From: JAQTNA01 sp043743785
GTDB taxonomy: Bacteria > Pseudomonadota > Gammaproteobacteria > Burkholderiales > Rhodocyclaceae
Length of the DNA: 64,000 nt
Assembly: GCA_043743785.1 (NCBI GenBank)
Contig: JAYTVW010000099.1
Coordinates: forward strand, 13,632 to 77,631
Reading direction: 5' to 3'
Shown piece by piece: positions 1 through 8,762 of this stretch (the first letter of the stretch is position 1; each line of letters opens with the position of its first letter). A program made the translations under genes and the position numbers. The notes under the pieces are model-generated. The model searched no databases. It was not told the origin of the DNA and saw nothing but the letters and a program-made list of their open reading frames with translations.

Positions 1-56
1 CCAGAAAGGGGCGCTTGGACACGTGTAAGGCCAACCGCTCGGTATCGCTTTATGGG

Positions 57-90
57 TTTCTCTGCGCCTCTGCGCCTCGGCGTTTAGCCT
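57..90. repeat. Heptad inverted repeat, right arm only
   Basis: A run built from ctctgcgc/ctcggcg heptads followed by gttta and a T-rich tail. It matches the right arm of the dispersed repeat family described at 1010–1168. It lies directly downstream of the xerC stop codon. A left arm is not seen and may lie before the window. Confidence 0.6.
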
Positions 91-91
91 G

Positions 92-1006
92 CTACTTTTT
101 CTTCGCCCGGGGATGGGCGGCGTCATAGACCTGGGCCAGGCGCTGGAAATCCAGGTGGGTGTAGATCTGGGTGGTGGCGATGCTGCTATGGCCAAGCATG
201 TCCTGCACGGCCCGCAGATCGCCGCTGGATTGCAGGACGTGGGAGGCAAAGGAGTGCCTCAGGATGTGGGGATGGACGGGCACTTCCAGGCCCTGCTTGA
301 TGCCCCAGCGATCCAGGCGGGCCTGGATGCTGCGGACTGAAAGCCGGCCGCCGCGCCGGCTGACGAAGAGGGCTGGTTCACCCGGCGTGGCGATGGCGAC
401 CCGCTGTTCCAGCCAGGCCGAGAGCGCCTCCCGGGCCGCTGCGCCCACGGGCACCAGCCGGGTCTTGCCCCGCTTGCCGGTAACGGTGACTTCGCCGGCT
501 TGCAGGTCCAGGCCCCCCCGGCAGTCCAGGCTGGCCAGTTCCGCCAGGCGCAGCCCGGAAGAATAGAAGAGTTCGAACATGGCCTTGTCCCGGCTTTCCA
601 GCAGGTCCTCGGCCTCGGCTTCCAGCAGGTGCTTCGCCTGGTCCGGCGAGAGCACAGCGGGCAAGGCCTTCTTGGACTTCGGCGGACGCACCGCCTGGAC
701 CGGATTTGTCGTGACCTGGCGACGTTTCGCCAGCCAGCGGAAAAAGCCGCGCCAGGCGGACAATTCCCGTGCCAGGGAGCGGCCCGCGAGGCCCTGTCCA
801 TGGCGCTTGGCCATGAAGCGGCGGATGTCCAGAGCTTGCAATTGCTCGAGAGGAGTGTCGCCGGCCAAGTCCAGCAAGTGGGCCACGTCGCGAGCGTAGT
901 TGGAAACCGTATGGGGGGACAGGCGCCGCTGTTCCGCCAGTTCCCTCAGCCAGTCGTCTGCGGCAGCCCGGGCGGCAGGGCCGGCAAGAGGAAGGCTTGT
1001 CGTCAT
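92..1006 (-). CDS. xerC: Tyrosine recombinase XerC
   Basis: Cytoplasmic site-specific recombinase that, with XerD, resolves chromosome dimers at dif. The 304-residue length is typical. An N-terminal SAM-like core-binding domain (about 15–95) precedes the catalytic domain. The full catalytic set is visible: R153 (SSGLRLAE), K178, H247 and R250 (HPHILRHSF), H273 (LGHSS) and Y282 (QIYTHL). It lies downstream of dapF and a DUF484 gene, the same order as the enterobacterial dapF–yigA–xerC cluster, which separates it from XerD and phage integrases. A heptad repeat separates it from DUF484. Confidence 0.95.
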   Translation of the reverse strand: MTTSLPLAGPAARAAADDWLRELAEQRRLSPHTVSNYARDVAHLLDLAGDTPLEQLQALDIRRFMAKRHGQGLAGRSLARELSAWRGFFRWLAKRRQVTTNPVQAVRPPKSKKALPAVLSPDQAKHLLEAEAEDLLESRDKAMFELFYSSGLRLAELASLDCRGGLDLQAGEVTVTGKRGKTRLVPVGAAAREALSAWLEQRVAIATPGEPALFVSRRGGRLSVRSIQARLDRWGIKQGLEVPVHPHILRHSFASHVLQSSGDLRAVQDMLGHSSIATTQIYTHLDFQRLAQVYDAAHPRAKKK

Positions 1007-1009
1007 GGG

Positions 1010-1168
1010 AAGAACAGATTGAAACGCAGAGGCGCAGAGGCGCAGAGAAGCGCTTCAGGTCGGGTTTTATCACGACAATTACATTTCGGCGCCACGGTCG
1101 AGTGGAAGCCCAGTCTACGCGGCCTTGTTTTCCTCTGCGCCTCTGCGCCTCTGCAGTTCAAATGCTTT
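1010..1168. repeat. Heptad-based inverted repeat (copy 2)
   Basis: Left arm about 1010–1050 (gaaacgcagaggcgcagagg), right arm about 1127–1168 (tcctctgcgcctctgcgcct, then a gttcaaatgctttc tail). The arms are reverse complements built from 7-bp units and enclose an unrelated loop of about 75 bp. It fills the xerC–DUF484 gap. Related copies occur near 57, 3190, 3870, 10697, 20504, 26140, 29083 and 29973. Confidence 0.85.
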
Positions 1169-1822
1169 CTACCCAAGGACCCGCAGCAGGCTGGTGCTGG
1201 CGAGTTCGCCGATACGTTCCAGGAAGACCGTGCCCATGTCGGTGTAGAAGCGCTCCACTTCCTCCGAGCCCAGGGCCAAGAGGCCGATGGTTTCCTGCGG
1301 GCTGCGCAGGAGGGGAAGGAGGGCGATGGAGCGCACCTGCGGTGCTGCTTCGCCAAACCAGGCCACCGCCTCAAAGCCGCCGTTGGGGCCGCAGTAAGGT
1401 TGCTTTAGTCCGGCGACGTAGGCGCGGGTGCCTTCGCCCACGGGGGTGAATTCGGCGCTCTCGATGCGCGTGGCGGTGCCCCACAGGCGCAGGGCCACAT
1501 GGGGGACGGCGAAATCTTCGGCGAGGTGGGTCTTGAGGGCGGCCAGGGCGGTGTCCGCCTCCAGGGAGGAGGCCAGGGCCAGGGACAGGCGATGCACCTT
1601 GTCGCCGATGGCGTCGTTCTCTTCGCCGAAACGGATCAGCTCCACCAGTTTCGTTTCCAGTTGCTTGCTCTTGTCTCGCAGGGTGAGGATCTGGCGTTCG
1701 GCGATGGAGATGGCACGGCCGCCGTGGGGGTGGGGCACGTAGAGATGCGCCAGCAACTCGTGGTATTCGTCAAAGAACTTGGGATTGGCTTGCAGGTACT
1801 GGGCGACATCGTCGGCGGTCAT
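1169..1822 (-). CDS. DUF484 family protein
   Basis: A 217-residue cytoplasmic protein opening MTADDVAQYLQANPKFF, typical of DUF484 (YigA-like) proteins. A coiled-coil-like helix (about 45–75) precedes a GAF-like C-terminal domain with the run IALLPLLRSPQETIGLLALG. Its biochemical role is not established. The place between dapF and xerC is the conserved one for the family. The stop codon lies a few bases beyond the tail of a heptad repeat. Confidence 0.85.
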   Translation of the reverse strand: MTADDVAQYLQANPKFFDEYHELLAHLYVPHPHGGRAISIAERQILTLRDKSKQLETKLVELIRFGEENDAIGDKVHRLSLALASSLEADTALAALKTHLAEDFAVPHVALRLWGTATRIESAEFTPVGEGTRAYVAGLKQPYCGPNGGFEAVAWFGEAAPQVRSIALLPLLRSPQETIGLLALGSEEVERFYTDMGTVFLERIGELASTSLLRVLG

Positions 1823-1892
1823 GGCAGGTCTTTCCGAAAACCAGTTGGGTTATTTTGCAGAGCAGCGATCTTGCTGTGGTGCGGGGCGCAAG

Positions 1893-2723
1893 TCAAATTT
1901 CGATTTCACCCTGAAAGACGGTGACGGCGGGGCCGGTCATGAGCACCGGGGTGCCGGGACCCTCCCAGGCGATGGAGAGGGCACCGCCGCCGGTGTGTAC
2001 CGTCACCGGGGAATCCAGCAGGCCCCGGCGGATGCCGGCCACCACGGCGGCGCAGGCGCCGGTGCCGCAGGCCAGGGTTTCGCCGGTGCCCCGCTCGAAG
2101 ACCCTGAGGCGTATGCCGTGCCGGTCCATTACTTGCATGAAGCCGGCATTCACTCGCTGCGGGAAGCGCGGGTGGTGCTCGATCAGGGGGCCAAGTTCTC
2201 GTACCGGGGCGGTGTCCACATCCGTTACCACCTGCACTGCGTGGGGATTGCCCATGCTGACGGCGCTGATGTCCACCAGGGTGCCGGCTACGTCAATGCT
2301 CTGCACTGGGGCATCGCTGTCGCTGACGAAGGGAATCTCCGCCGGTTGAAGGCGTGGGGCGCCCATGTCCACCGTCACCTGGCCGTCCGCCGTCAGGTGC
2401 GGGGCAATGAGTCCGGCCCGGGTTTCGACGCGGATTTCGGTCTTGGCGGTCAGCCCCTGGTCGTGCACGAAGCGGGCGAAGCAGCGGGCACCGTTGCCGC
2501 ACTGCTCCACTTCGCCGCCGTCGGCGTTGTAGATGCGGTAGCGGAAGTCGTTGTCCGGGCTGGCAGGCTTTTCCACCACTAGAATTTGGTCACAGCCGAT
2601 GCCGAAGTTCCGGTTGGCGAGGAACTGGGCGAGTTCCGGCGTGAGGTCTATGGCCTGGTTTACGGCGTCCAGCACGACGAAGTCGTTACCCAGGCCGTGC
2701 ATCTTGGTAAAGCGCAGCTTCAT
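1893..2723 (-). CDS. dapF: Diaminopimelate epimerase
   Basis: Converts LL- to meso-diaminopimelate for lysine and peptidoglycan synthesis. I chose the ATG giving MKLRFTKMHGLGNDF (276 aa), because this is the family N-terminus; the frame stays open 11 codons further upstream. Both catalytic cysteines are present: C75 in EQCGNGARC and C219 in ACGTGAC. The gene starts one base after the stop codon of the CoA-binding gene, so the two are probably cotranscribed. Confidence 0.95.
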   Translation of the reverse strand: MKLRFTKMHGLGNDFVVLDAVNQAIDLTPELAQFLANRNFGIGCDQILVVEKPASPDNDFRYRIYNADGGEVEQCGNGARCFARFVHDQGLTAKTEIRVETRAGLIAPHLTADGQVTVDMGAPRLQPAEIPFVSDSDAPVQSIDVAGTLVDISAVSMGNPHAVQVVTDVDTAPVRELGPLIEHHPRFPQRVNAGFMQVMDRHGIRLRVFERGTGETLACGTGACAAVVAGIRRGLLDSPVTVHTGGGALSIAWEGPGTPVLMTGPAVTVFQGEIEI

Positions 2724-2724
2724 G

Positions 2725-3162
2725 TCAGTTGTTTCCAATGAGGCGTACATGGTCAACGTAGATGCAGCGGTCCATGATGACCGTCATGCCGCCAGCCGTG
2801 GCCCGGGCGGCGGCGGCTTCATTCACCACGCCCAGTTGCAGCCAGAGGGTCTTGCCTTTGAGGCCCAGTTTCAGGCATTCGTCCACGATTTCATCCACGG
2901 CCTCCGCTGCCCGGAATACATCCACGATGTCTACCTGCGCCAGCAGTTCCGGCGGCAGGGCGGACAGGGTCGGCCAGGCCTTCTCCCCGAGAATCTCCTC
3001 GGCCATGGGGCGCACCGGCACAATGCGGTAGCCGAAGCCCTGCAGGTCCGCTGCCACGTGGTGGCTGTCCCGGCCCGGTTTGGGCGACAGGCCGATGACG
3101 GCGACGGTTCTCGCGTCCCGCAGGATGCGGGCGATGACTTCGGGGGAAGGATTGCTGAACAT
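2725..3162 (-). CDS. CoA-binding protein (YccU-like)
   Basis: 145 residues with a Rossmann-type CoA-binding domain: TVAVIGLSPKPGRDSHHVA near the N-terminus, then VDIVDVFRAAEAVDEIVDE and LWLQLGVVNEAAA. This matches the small stand-alone YccU/CoA_binding_2 family, whose physiological role is unclear. It sits directly upstream of dapF. Confidence 0.8.
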   Translation of the reverse strand: MFSNPSPEVIARILRDARTVAVIGLSPKPGRDSHHVAADLQGFGYRIVPVRPMAEEILGEKAWPTLSALPPELLAQVDIVDVFRAAEAVDEIVDECLKLGLKGKTLWLQLGVVNEAAAARATAGGMTVIMDRCIYVDHVRLIGNN

Positions 3163-3189
3163 GGGGTCGGAATGTCCTTGTGAGTTTCT

Positions 3190-3331
3190 TTAGAAGCTAT
3201 TTGAAACGCCGAGGCGCAGAGGCGCCGAGAAAACCAATGAGCACAAGCGCGAACCTGCTCACGAGAACGCTTGCCTGTCATCAAAGAGCCGTCTTTTGAC
3301 TTTCCTCGGCGTCTCGGCGCCTCGGCGTTTA
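3190..3331. repeat. Heptad-based inverted repeat (copy 3)
   Basis: Left arm about 3190–3235 (atttgaaacgccgaggcgc), right arm about 3299–3331 (cctcggcgtctcggcgcctc then gtttaaa). The last bases of the right arm form the stop codon (tta on the plus strand, 3329–3331) of the GNAT gene. Confidence 0.85.
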
Positions 3332-3856
3332 AATCTCTGCTTTTTCAGCGGGTAAGGATTTTGCCATCAGGTAGTCGTCCATCACGTAACCGTCGCCGAT
3401 GTCGATGTACACCGGCTCCCGCACGACGAAGCCATGTTTTTCGTAGGCGGCGATGGCCTGGGCATTGCGCTTATGCACGCACAGCACCAGGTGATGGCAG
3501 CCCTGCTGCCGGGCCAGGTTCTCGGCATCGGCAACCAGGCGGCCGCCCAGGCCCAGGCGCTGGTGGCGGGGATGGACGTAGAGCTTGTCCAGCTTCATCT
3601 CGCCCTTTTCCCCATCAAGGTGGCAGGAGGAAAAGCCCGCCCGCTCGCCGTCGAGCGTCAGCTGGCGCCACCAGATGTCCGGCCGCGCCAGTTCGGCCAC
3701 CATGCACTCGGCGCCATAGCGCTGGGCCAGCATGAAGTCGATCTGCCCCTGGCCGATAAGTTCCAGGTAGGCGGCCTGCCAGATTTCCCGGGCCAGGGCG
3801 GCAATGGCATTCACGTCCTCGCGGGTCAGCGGCCTGATTTCAATAATTTTTTCCAT
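3329..3856 (-). CDS. GNAT family N-acetyltransferase
   Basis: About 175 residues from the start MEKIIEIRPLTREDV; a longer frame exists but overlaps repeat-like sequence. The GNAT acetyl-CoA signature is visible as KLYVHPRHQRLGLGGRLVAD, followed by the strand–helix AIAAYEKHGFV typical of the fold. The substrate cannot be told. It lies between two heptad repeats, one of which supplies its stop codon. Confidence 0.85.
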   Translation of the reverse strand: MEKIIEIRPLTREDVNAIAALAREIWQAAYLELIGQGQIDFMLAQRYGAECMVAELARPDIWWRQLTLDGERAGFSSCHLDGEKGEMKLDKLYVHPRHQRLGLGGRLVADAENLARQQGCHHLVLCVHKRNAQAIAAYEKHGFVVREPVYIDIGDGYVMDDYLMAKSLPAEKAEI

Positions 3857-3869
3857 GCTTTTGCAAGTA

Positions 3870-4020
3870 GAAAACACAAATCTAAACGCCGAGGCGCAGA
3901 GGCGCCGAGAGGTCAGAGAGATATGGACGCTGAGGCTTCATACAGATGCCAAGGCGCGTTCGAAAGAGTGCTTCATGGCTTTCCTCGGCGTCTCGGCGTC
4001 TCGGCGTTTCAAATGCTTTT
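3870..4020. repeat. Heptad-based inverted repeat (copy 4)
   Basis: Left arm about 3870–3912 (aaacgccgaggcgcagaggc), right arm about 3979–4020 (tcctcggcgtctcggcgtct, then gtttcaaatgctttt). The last base of the tail is the first base of the stop codon (tca, 4020–4022) of the acyltransferase gene. Confidence 0.85.
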
Positions 4021-4907
4021 CAAGCGTAAAACGAAGCGTCGCCCGGGGGGCGGGTCTTGAAGCGTTTGTGTACCCAGTAATACTGTTCCGGCATGGTCTC
4101 CACCACCGACTCGATGTAGGCGTTCATGCGGTCCACGTCCGCCTGCAGGTCTTCTCCCGGGTAATCGGCCCAGGGTTCGCCGAAGTTGACCGAGAAACCC
4201 TTGCCATCCGCATCCGCCCGGGCAATGACCGGCAGCACCACGGCGCCGGTGAGCCGGGCCAGCCGGGGCAGGGCGGAGATGGTGGCGGCGGGGACGCCGA
4301 AGAAGGGCGAGAAGATGGCGTCCTGAGGGCCGAAATCCATGTCCGGCAGGTAATACAGGGGCAGGCCCTTCTTCAGCACCTTGATGATGCCGCGCAGGCT
4401 TTCCTGGCGGGAGAGGAGCACCGGCTTGATAAAACGGGTGCGGCCGTGATGCAGCATTTTGTCCAGCAGCGGGTTCTTCTGGTGGGAATAGATGCTGGCG
4501 GCTTCGAAGTCCATGGCGATACGGGCGCCGGCCCAATCCAGGGCCAGGAAGTGGGGGCAAAGCATGATGACCGGCTTGCCGGCGGCCAGCAGGGCTTCGA
4601 GCCGTTCCCGGCCTTCTATGCGCACCAGGCGGCGGATACGCGCTTCCGGCCGCCACCACAGAATGCCCCGTTCCAGGATGCTGCGGGCCAGGGCCTGAAA
4701 ATGCTTCTTGGCCAGGGCCTTGCGTTCCGCTTCGGCGAGGGCGGGGAAGCACAAGCGCAGGTTTGTCAGCACCACCTTGCGGCGGGGCACGACGGCAAAA
4801 TACAGGAAGCTGCCGAAGCCCGTGCCCAGGCTGCCGATGGCGGAAAGCGGCAGCCAGCTCAGCAGCCACAGCAGGCCCAGGGCCAGGCGGGTAAAGAACG
4901 TTGACAT
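4020..4907 (-). CDS. LpxL/HtrB-family lysophospholipid acyltransferase (1)
   Basis: 295 residues. Late acyltransferases of this family add secondary acyl chains to Kdo-lipid A at the inner membrane. An N-terminal hydrophobic anchor (LALGLLWLLSWLPLSAIG) precedes the HX4D catalytic motif in CPHFLALDWAG. Further family features are NPLLDKMLHHGRTRF and the C-terminal MPEQYYWVHKRFKTRP. It directly follows a paralogous gene with no gap, so the two form an operon and may act in sequence on the same lipid. Confidence 0.9.
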   Translation of the reverse strand: MSTFFTRLALGLLWLLSWLPLSAIGSLGTGFGSFLYFAVVPRRKVVLTNLRLCFPALAEAERKALAKKHFQALARSILERGILWWRPEARIRRLVRIEGRERLEALLAAGKPVIMLCPHFLALDWAGARIAMDFEAASIYSHQKNPLLDKMLHHGRTRFIKPVLLSRQESLRGIIKVLKKGLPLYYLPDMDFGPQDAIFSPFFGVPAATISALPRLARLTGAVVLPVIARADADGKGFSVNFGEPWADYPGEDLQADVDRMNAYIESVVETMPEQYYWVHKRFKTRPPGDASFYA

Positions 4908-5777
4908 TCAGTTCTCCGTCCTGGCTGTCGACTCGGGCGGCGCTTCTGCCCCCTTGGGGCGCTTGTAGCGGTTGTAGCCCCACAGGTACTGTTCCGGACA
5001 TTGCCGGATGAGGGCCTCAATCTCGTGGTTGATCTGCTGTGCCCGTTCTTCCGTGGTGCCGGACATAGGGCTTAGTGGTTCCCGCAGGATGATTTCAAAG
5101 CCTCGGCCCCAGGGCAGGCGCCGGGCAAACAGGAGGATCACGGCCGCATTGGTTTCGCTTAAGCGCGCCGCCAGGGTCATGGTGTAGGCGGGACGGCCAA
5201 AGAAATCCAGCCAGCGGCCGTCCCCGGCGGAGGGGGCCTGATCCGGCAACATGAAGACCGCGTTGCCCCGTTTCAGGGCGCGTAGCAAGAGGCGTACGCC
5301 GGAGATGTCGGCCGGGGCCTGCTCCAGATTGTCCTTGGCCCTGCCTTGCCACATGAGGGGGGCGAGCCAGGCCTGGCGCGGGGGGCGGAACAGGGCTGTG
5401 GTGGGGGCCACGCTGGCACAGAAGTGACCGGCCACTTCGAATGCGCCCAGGTGGGGGGTGAGAAATATCAGCCCTTTGCTGTTTCTCCGCAGGCGCTCCA
5501 CGATGTCCAGGCCTTCGATCCGGCGCACCCGGGACAAAAGCGCCCGGTGACTCAGGCGCCAGAGCAGCGGGATTTCAAAAATGGTGCATCCGGTGGCGGC
5601 AATGGCGCCCCAGGCCACCCGGCGGGCCTCTTCCTCGTTCGGAAAGGCCAGGCAGATGTTCTCCCTCAGATGGCGGCGGTAGGTGGATGACAGCAGCCAG
5701 ACCAGGCCTCCGGCGATGCTTCCCAGGAAGTGCAGGACGACGAGGGGCAGGCTGGCGAGAAACTTGAGAAGGAACAA
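4908..5777 (-). CDS. LpxL/HtrB-family lysophospholipid acyltransferase (2)
   Basis: 289 residues with an N-terminal membrane anchor (LKFLASLPLVVLHFLGSIAG) and the HX4E catalytic motif in LTPHLGAFEVAGH. The C-terminus CPEQYLWGYNRYKRPK is family-typical. It is the first gene of the leftward acyltransferase pair. It probably acts in lipid A acylation, but which acyl position cannot be decided from sequence. Confidence 0.9.
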   Translation of the reverse strand: MFLLKFLASLPLVVLHFLGSIAGGLVWLLSSTYRRHLRENICLAFPNEEEARRVAWGAIAATGCTIFEIPLLWRLSHRALLSRVRRIEGLDIVERLRRNSKGLIFLTPHLGAFEVAGHFCASVAPTTALFRPPRQAWLAPLMWQGRAKDNLEQAPADISGVRLLLRALKRGNAVFMLPDQAPSAGDGRWLDFFGRPAYTMTLAARLSETNAAVILLFARRLPWGRGFEIILREPLSPMSGTTEERAQQINHEIEALIRQCPEQYLWGYNRYKRPKGAEAPPESTARTEN

Positions 5778-5973
5778 GGGGATTGGAAAGCCTTGACGGG
5801 CAGGATTCGGGAAAGGTAGGATTATAAGACCGCCGAGTTAATCAGGACAACTTGCAGGGCGGTTCCCCCAGTGCGCTGGCGGGAAAAAATCTGCTAAAGC
5901 GTCGCCTGCTCGCGTTCCCGGAGCTGGCCTCGCCGGCCACTTTCGGGAATTTTCATTACAGGAGCAGGCATCA
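5778..5973. other. Divergent intergenic region and metK leader
   Basis: A 196-bp gap between the divergent acyltransferase and metK genes. It must hold both promoters. A ribosome-binding sequence (acaggagcaggc) precedes the metK ATG. I looked for a SAM or SAM/SAH riboswitch architecture and could not convince myself of one. Confidence 0.5.
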
Positions 5974-7140
5974 ATGGCAAGCGAATACCTCTTTTCTTCC
6001 GAATCCGTTTCCGAAGGCCATCCGGACAAGGTGGCAGACCAGATTTCCGACGGCATCCTCGACGCCATCCTGGCGGCCGACCCAAGGGGGCGCGTGGCTT
6101 GCGAGACCTTGGTGTCCACCGGCCTCGTCGTGATCTCCGGTGAAATCACCACCAACGCCCACATCAACTACCGGGAAGTCGCTCAGGACGTGGTGCGCCG
6201 CATCGGCTACGACAATTCCGACATCGGCTTCGACTACAAGTCCTGCGCCATCCTGACGGCCATCAACCGCCAGTCTTCCGACATCGCCCAGGGCGTGAAT
6301 GAAGGCGAAGGCCTGGATCTGGACCAGGGTGCCGGCGACCAAGGCCTGATGTTCGGCTACGCCTGCAATGAGACCGCCAGCCTCATGCCCCTGCCGATCT
6401 ACTACGCCCACCGTATCATGCAGCGCCAGGCGGAAGTGCGTAAGGACGGCCGCCTGCCCTGGCTGCGCCCGGACGCCAAGAGCCAGCTCACCGTGAAGTA
6501 CGTGGACGGCAAGCCGGTGGAAATCGACACCGTGGTGGTGTCCACCCAGCACGGCCCGGATGTGTCCCACAAGGATTTGTCCGAAGCGGTGATTGAGGAA
6601 ATCATCAAGCCCGTGCTGCCGAAGGAGCTGCTCACGGCCAACACCCGCTATCTGGTGAATCCCACCGGTCGTTTCGTTATCGGAGGCCCTCACGGCGACT
6701 GCGGCTTGACCGGCCGCAAGATCATTGTGGACACTTACGGCGGTGCTGCCCGTCACGGCGGCGGTGCCTTCTCCGGCAAGGATCCGTCCAAGGTGGACCG
6801 TTCCGCCGCCTACGCCTGCCGCTACGTGGCGAAGAACATCGTCGCTGCCGGCCTGGCCGACCGCTGTGAAGTCCAGGTGGCTTACGCCATCGGCGTGGCC
6901 AAGCCCGTGTCCCTGATGGTGAATACCTTCGGCACCGGCAAGATCAGCGATGAGAAGATCGTGGATCTGATTCGTGCGCACTTCGATTTGCGCCCCAAGG
7001 GCATCATCCAGGCCCTGGATCTCTTGCGTCCGATCTATTCCAAGACCGCCGCCTACGGCCACTTCGGCCGCGAAGAGCCGGAATTCACCTGGGAAGCCAC
7101 CGACAAGGCCGCAGCCTTGAAGGCTGACGCCGGCCTGTAA
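5974..7140 (+). CDS. metK: S-adenosylmethionine synthetase
   Basis: Makes SAM from methionine and ATP. 388 residues, the normal length. Signature motifs are present: GHPDKVADQISDGILDA near the N-terminus, GAGDQGLMFGYA (methionine/ATP site) and GGGAFSGKDPSKVDRSAAY (phosphate-binding loop). It opens a block of methyl-cycle genes that continues with ahcY and metF. A strong intrinsic terminator follows the stop codon, so it is probably transcribed alone. Confidence 0.97.
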   Translation: MASEYLFSSESVSEGHPDKVADQISDGILDAILAADPRGRVACETLVSTGLVVISGEITTNAHINYREVAQDVVRRIGYDNSDIGFDYKSCAILTAINRQSSDIAQGVNEGEGLDLDQGAGDQGLMFGYACNETASLMPLPIYYAHRIMQRQAEVRKDGRLPWLRPDAKSQLTVKYVDGKPVEIDTVVVSTQHGPDVSHKDLSEAVIEEIIKPVLPKELLTANTRYLVNPTGRFVIGGPHGDCGLTGRKIIVDTYGGAARHGGGAFSGKDPSKVDRSAAYACRYVAKNIVAAGLADRCEVQVAYAIGVAKPVSLMVNTFGTGKISDEKIVDLIRAHFDLRPKGIIQALDLLRPIYSKTAAYGHFGREEPEFTWEATDKAAALKADAGL

Positions 7141-7163
7141 TTCAAGATCCTCCGGCTGGAATG

Positions 7164-7195
7164 ACAAGGGGCGCAGATGCGCCCCTTGTTTTTTT
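7164..7195 (+). terminator. Rho-independent terminator after metK
   Basis: A perfect hairpin caaggggc…gccccttg with loop region gcagatgc, followed by gtttttttcc, starts 23 bases after the metK stop codon. This is a textbook intrinsic terminator. Confidence 0.9.
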
Positions 7196-7278
7196 CCGGA
7201 GGGTTCAGGTTTTGACTGAGACGGCCGTTATAGCTCGTCCATACACTTGTGCTTCGCCCGAAGGCTTTCCCTCCCCCC

Positions 7279-8520
7279 ATGTTGAAGCGAATAGGCATCG
7301 AGCACCTGCGCCTGGGCATGCACATCCACGAACTGTGTGGCTCCTGGATGGAACATCCTTTCTGGCGCACATCGTTCCTGTTGGAAAACGTGAAGGACCT
7401 GAAAGGCATCATCGGCGCCGGCATTTCTGAAGTCTGGATCGACACGGAGCGTGGTCTGGATGTGGCGGCGGGCCAGGCCAAGGATGAATCCGACCTCCAG
7501 GTCGAGGATGCCCTTGTCGAGGTGGCCACCCGGCCCGCAGCGCCGGTTGCGCGGGTCAGTCTGCAGGATGAAATCAGCAAGGCAGTGCGTATCTGCGCCA
7601 AGGCCAAGACGGCTGTCAGCTCCATGTTTCGTGAAGCGCGCATGGGCAAGGCGCTGGACGCCAAGGATGCCCTGCCCCTGGTGGAGGAAATTTCCGCCTC
7701 CGTGATGAGGAATCCCGGGGCGCTGATCAGTCTGGCCCGCCTGAAGACCAAGGACGACTACACCTACATGCATTCCGTGGCGGTGTGCGCCCTGATGGTG
7801 GCCCTGTCCCGCCAACTGGGACTGGACGCGGAGCAGACCCGTCAGGCGGGTCTGGCGGGCCTCCTGCACGATATCGGCAAGATGGAAATTCCGGACTTCA
7901 TTCTCAACAAACCAGGCCAATTGACGGATGCGGAGTTCACCACCGTCAAGTCGCACCCGGAAGCGGGGCACCGCATGTTGCTGGAAGGTCGCGGCGTTGA
8001 TGTGGTGGCCCTGGATGTCTGCCTGCACCACCACGAAAAGATGGATGGCACGGGCTATCCCCATCGGCTGAAGGGCAGCGAGATCAGCCTGTTCGCCCGC
8101 ATGGGCGCTGTCTGCGACGTGTATGACGCCATCACTTCGGATCGGCCCTACAAGGCCGGCTGGAGTCCCTCCGAGGCCTTGCGCAAGATGGCGGAGTGGG
8201 CCAAGGGGCATTTCGACGAGACAGTTTTCCAGTCCTTCGTGAAGAGCGTCGGCATTTATCCGGTGGGCACCCTGGTGCGCCTGGAGTCCGGGCGTCTGGC
8301 GGTGGTGGTGGACCAGTCGGAAAAATCCTTGCTGACCCCCCGGGTAAAAGTCTTCTTTTCCAGTCGCGCCCGCGCCTATCTGCCGCCGGAGATCCTCGAT
8401 CTGTCCTGGGGCGGCTGCAAGGACCGCATCGCCGCCCGGGAGGACGTCGCCAAGTGGGGTTTTAAAAATCTTGAGCAGCTGTGGCAGACGGCAGATGGGG
8501 TAGGAGCCTGTCGGACTTAG
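7279..8520 (+). CDS. HD-GYP domain c-di-GMP phosphodiesterase with DUF3391
   Basis: 413 residues from ATG 7279 (MLKRIGIEHLRLGMHI). An N-terminal DUF3391 domain (about 1–130) precedes an HD-GYP domain with the metal-binding HD in GLLHDIGKMEIPDF, the pair HHHEKMDGTGYP, and VYDAITSDRPYKAG. All residues expected for c-di-GMP hydrolysis are present. No membrane segment is seen. The last residues (VGACRT) and the stop codon lie inside the terminal inverted repeat of a MITE-like element, so the native C-terminus was replaced when that element inserted. Confidence 0.92.
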   Translation: MLKRIGIEHLRLGMHIHELCGSWMEHPFWRTSFLLENVKDLKGIIGAGISEVWIDTERGLDVAAGQAKDESDLQVEDALVEVATRPAAPVARVSLQDEISKAVRICAKAKTAVSSMFREARMGKALDAKDALPLVEEISASVMRNPGALISLARLKTKDDYTYMHSVAVCALMVALSRQLGLDAEQTRQAGLAGLLHDIGKMEIPDFILNKPGQLTDAEFTTVKSHPEAGHRMLLEGRGVDVVALDVCLHHHEKMDGTGYPHRLKGSEISLFARMGAVCDVYDAITSDRPYKAGWSPSEALRKMAEWAKGHFDETVFQSFVKSVGIYPVGTLVRLESGRLAVVVDQSEKSLLTPRVKVFFSSRARAYLPPEILDLSWGGCKDRIAAREDVAKWGFKNLEQLWQTADGVGACRT

Positions 8521-8690
8521 GACTGATCTACTGCGCCGGTGGGATAGCGGTCCATATTTCCCCGCTTTTTCGGTGCATAGGAACAACTATGTACCTCAAA
8601 ATCGTAAAAACGCAGTTTCTGCGAAGCTAAAATCTGTCCTCGCTCTCCCCCTCGGCTCGCTACGATCGCCTAAGCCCGACAGGCTCCTAG
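8500..8690. mobile_element. MITE-like element with terminal inverted repeats
   Basis: Left end 8500–8521 (taggagcctgtcggacttag) and right end 8669–8690 (taagcccgacaggctcctag) are inverted repeats of 22 bp with about two mismatches. The 190-bp interior codes for nothing obvious. No target duplication is evident. The left end has overrun the HD-GYP reading frame and supplies its stop codon. I infer a non-autonomous element mobilised in trans. Confidence 0.6.
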
Positions 8691-8746
8691 CGTGAATTCC
8701 ATCACGTTTTGCGTCCGTCACCGGCTGCCAGGCAAGGGAATCGGTT

Positions 8747-8752
8747 TATAAT
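8747..8752 (+). promoter_or_regulatory. -10 box of the ahcY promoter
   Basis: A perfect TATAAT hexamer stands 10 bases before the start of the SAH riboswitch, so transcription should begin near 8759. A -35 box is not clear. Confidence 0.55.
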
Positions 8753-8762
8753 CCGTCCCCTT

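Noticed and set aside
5830..5973. SAM-type riboswitch in the metK leader
   Set aside because: I could not find the conserved cores of SAM-I, SAM-II, SAM-IV or SAM/SAH riboswitches; the region is simply left as a leader.
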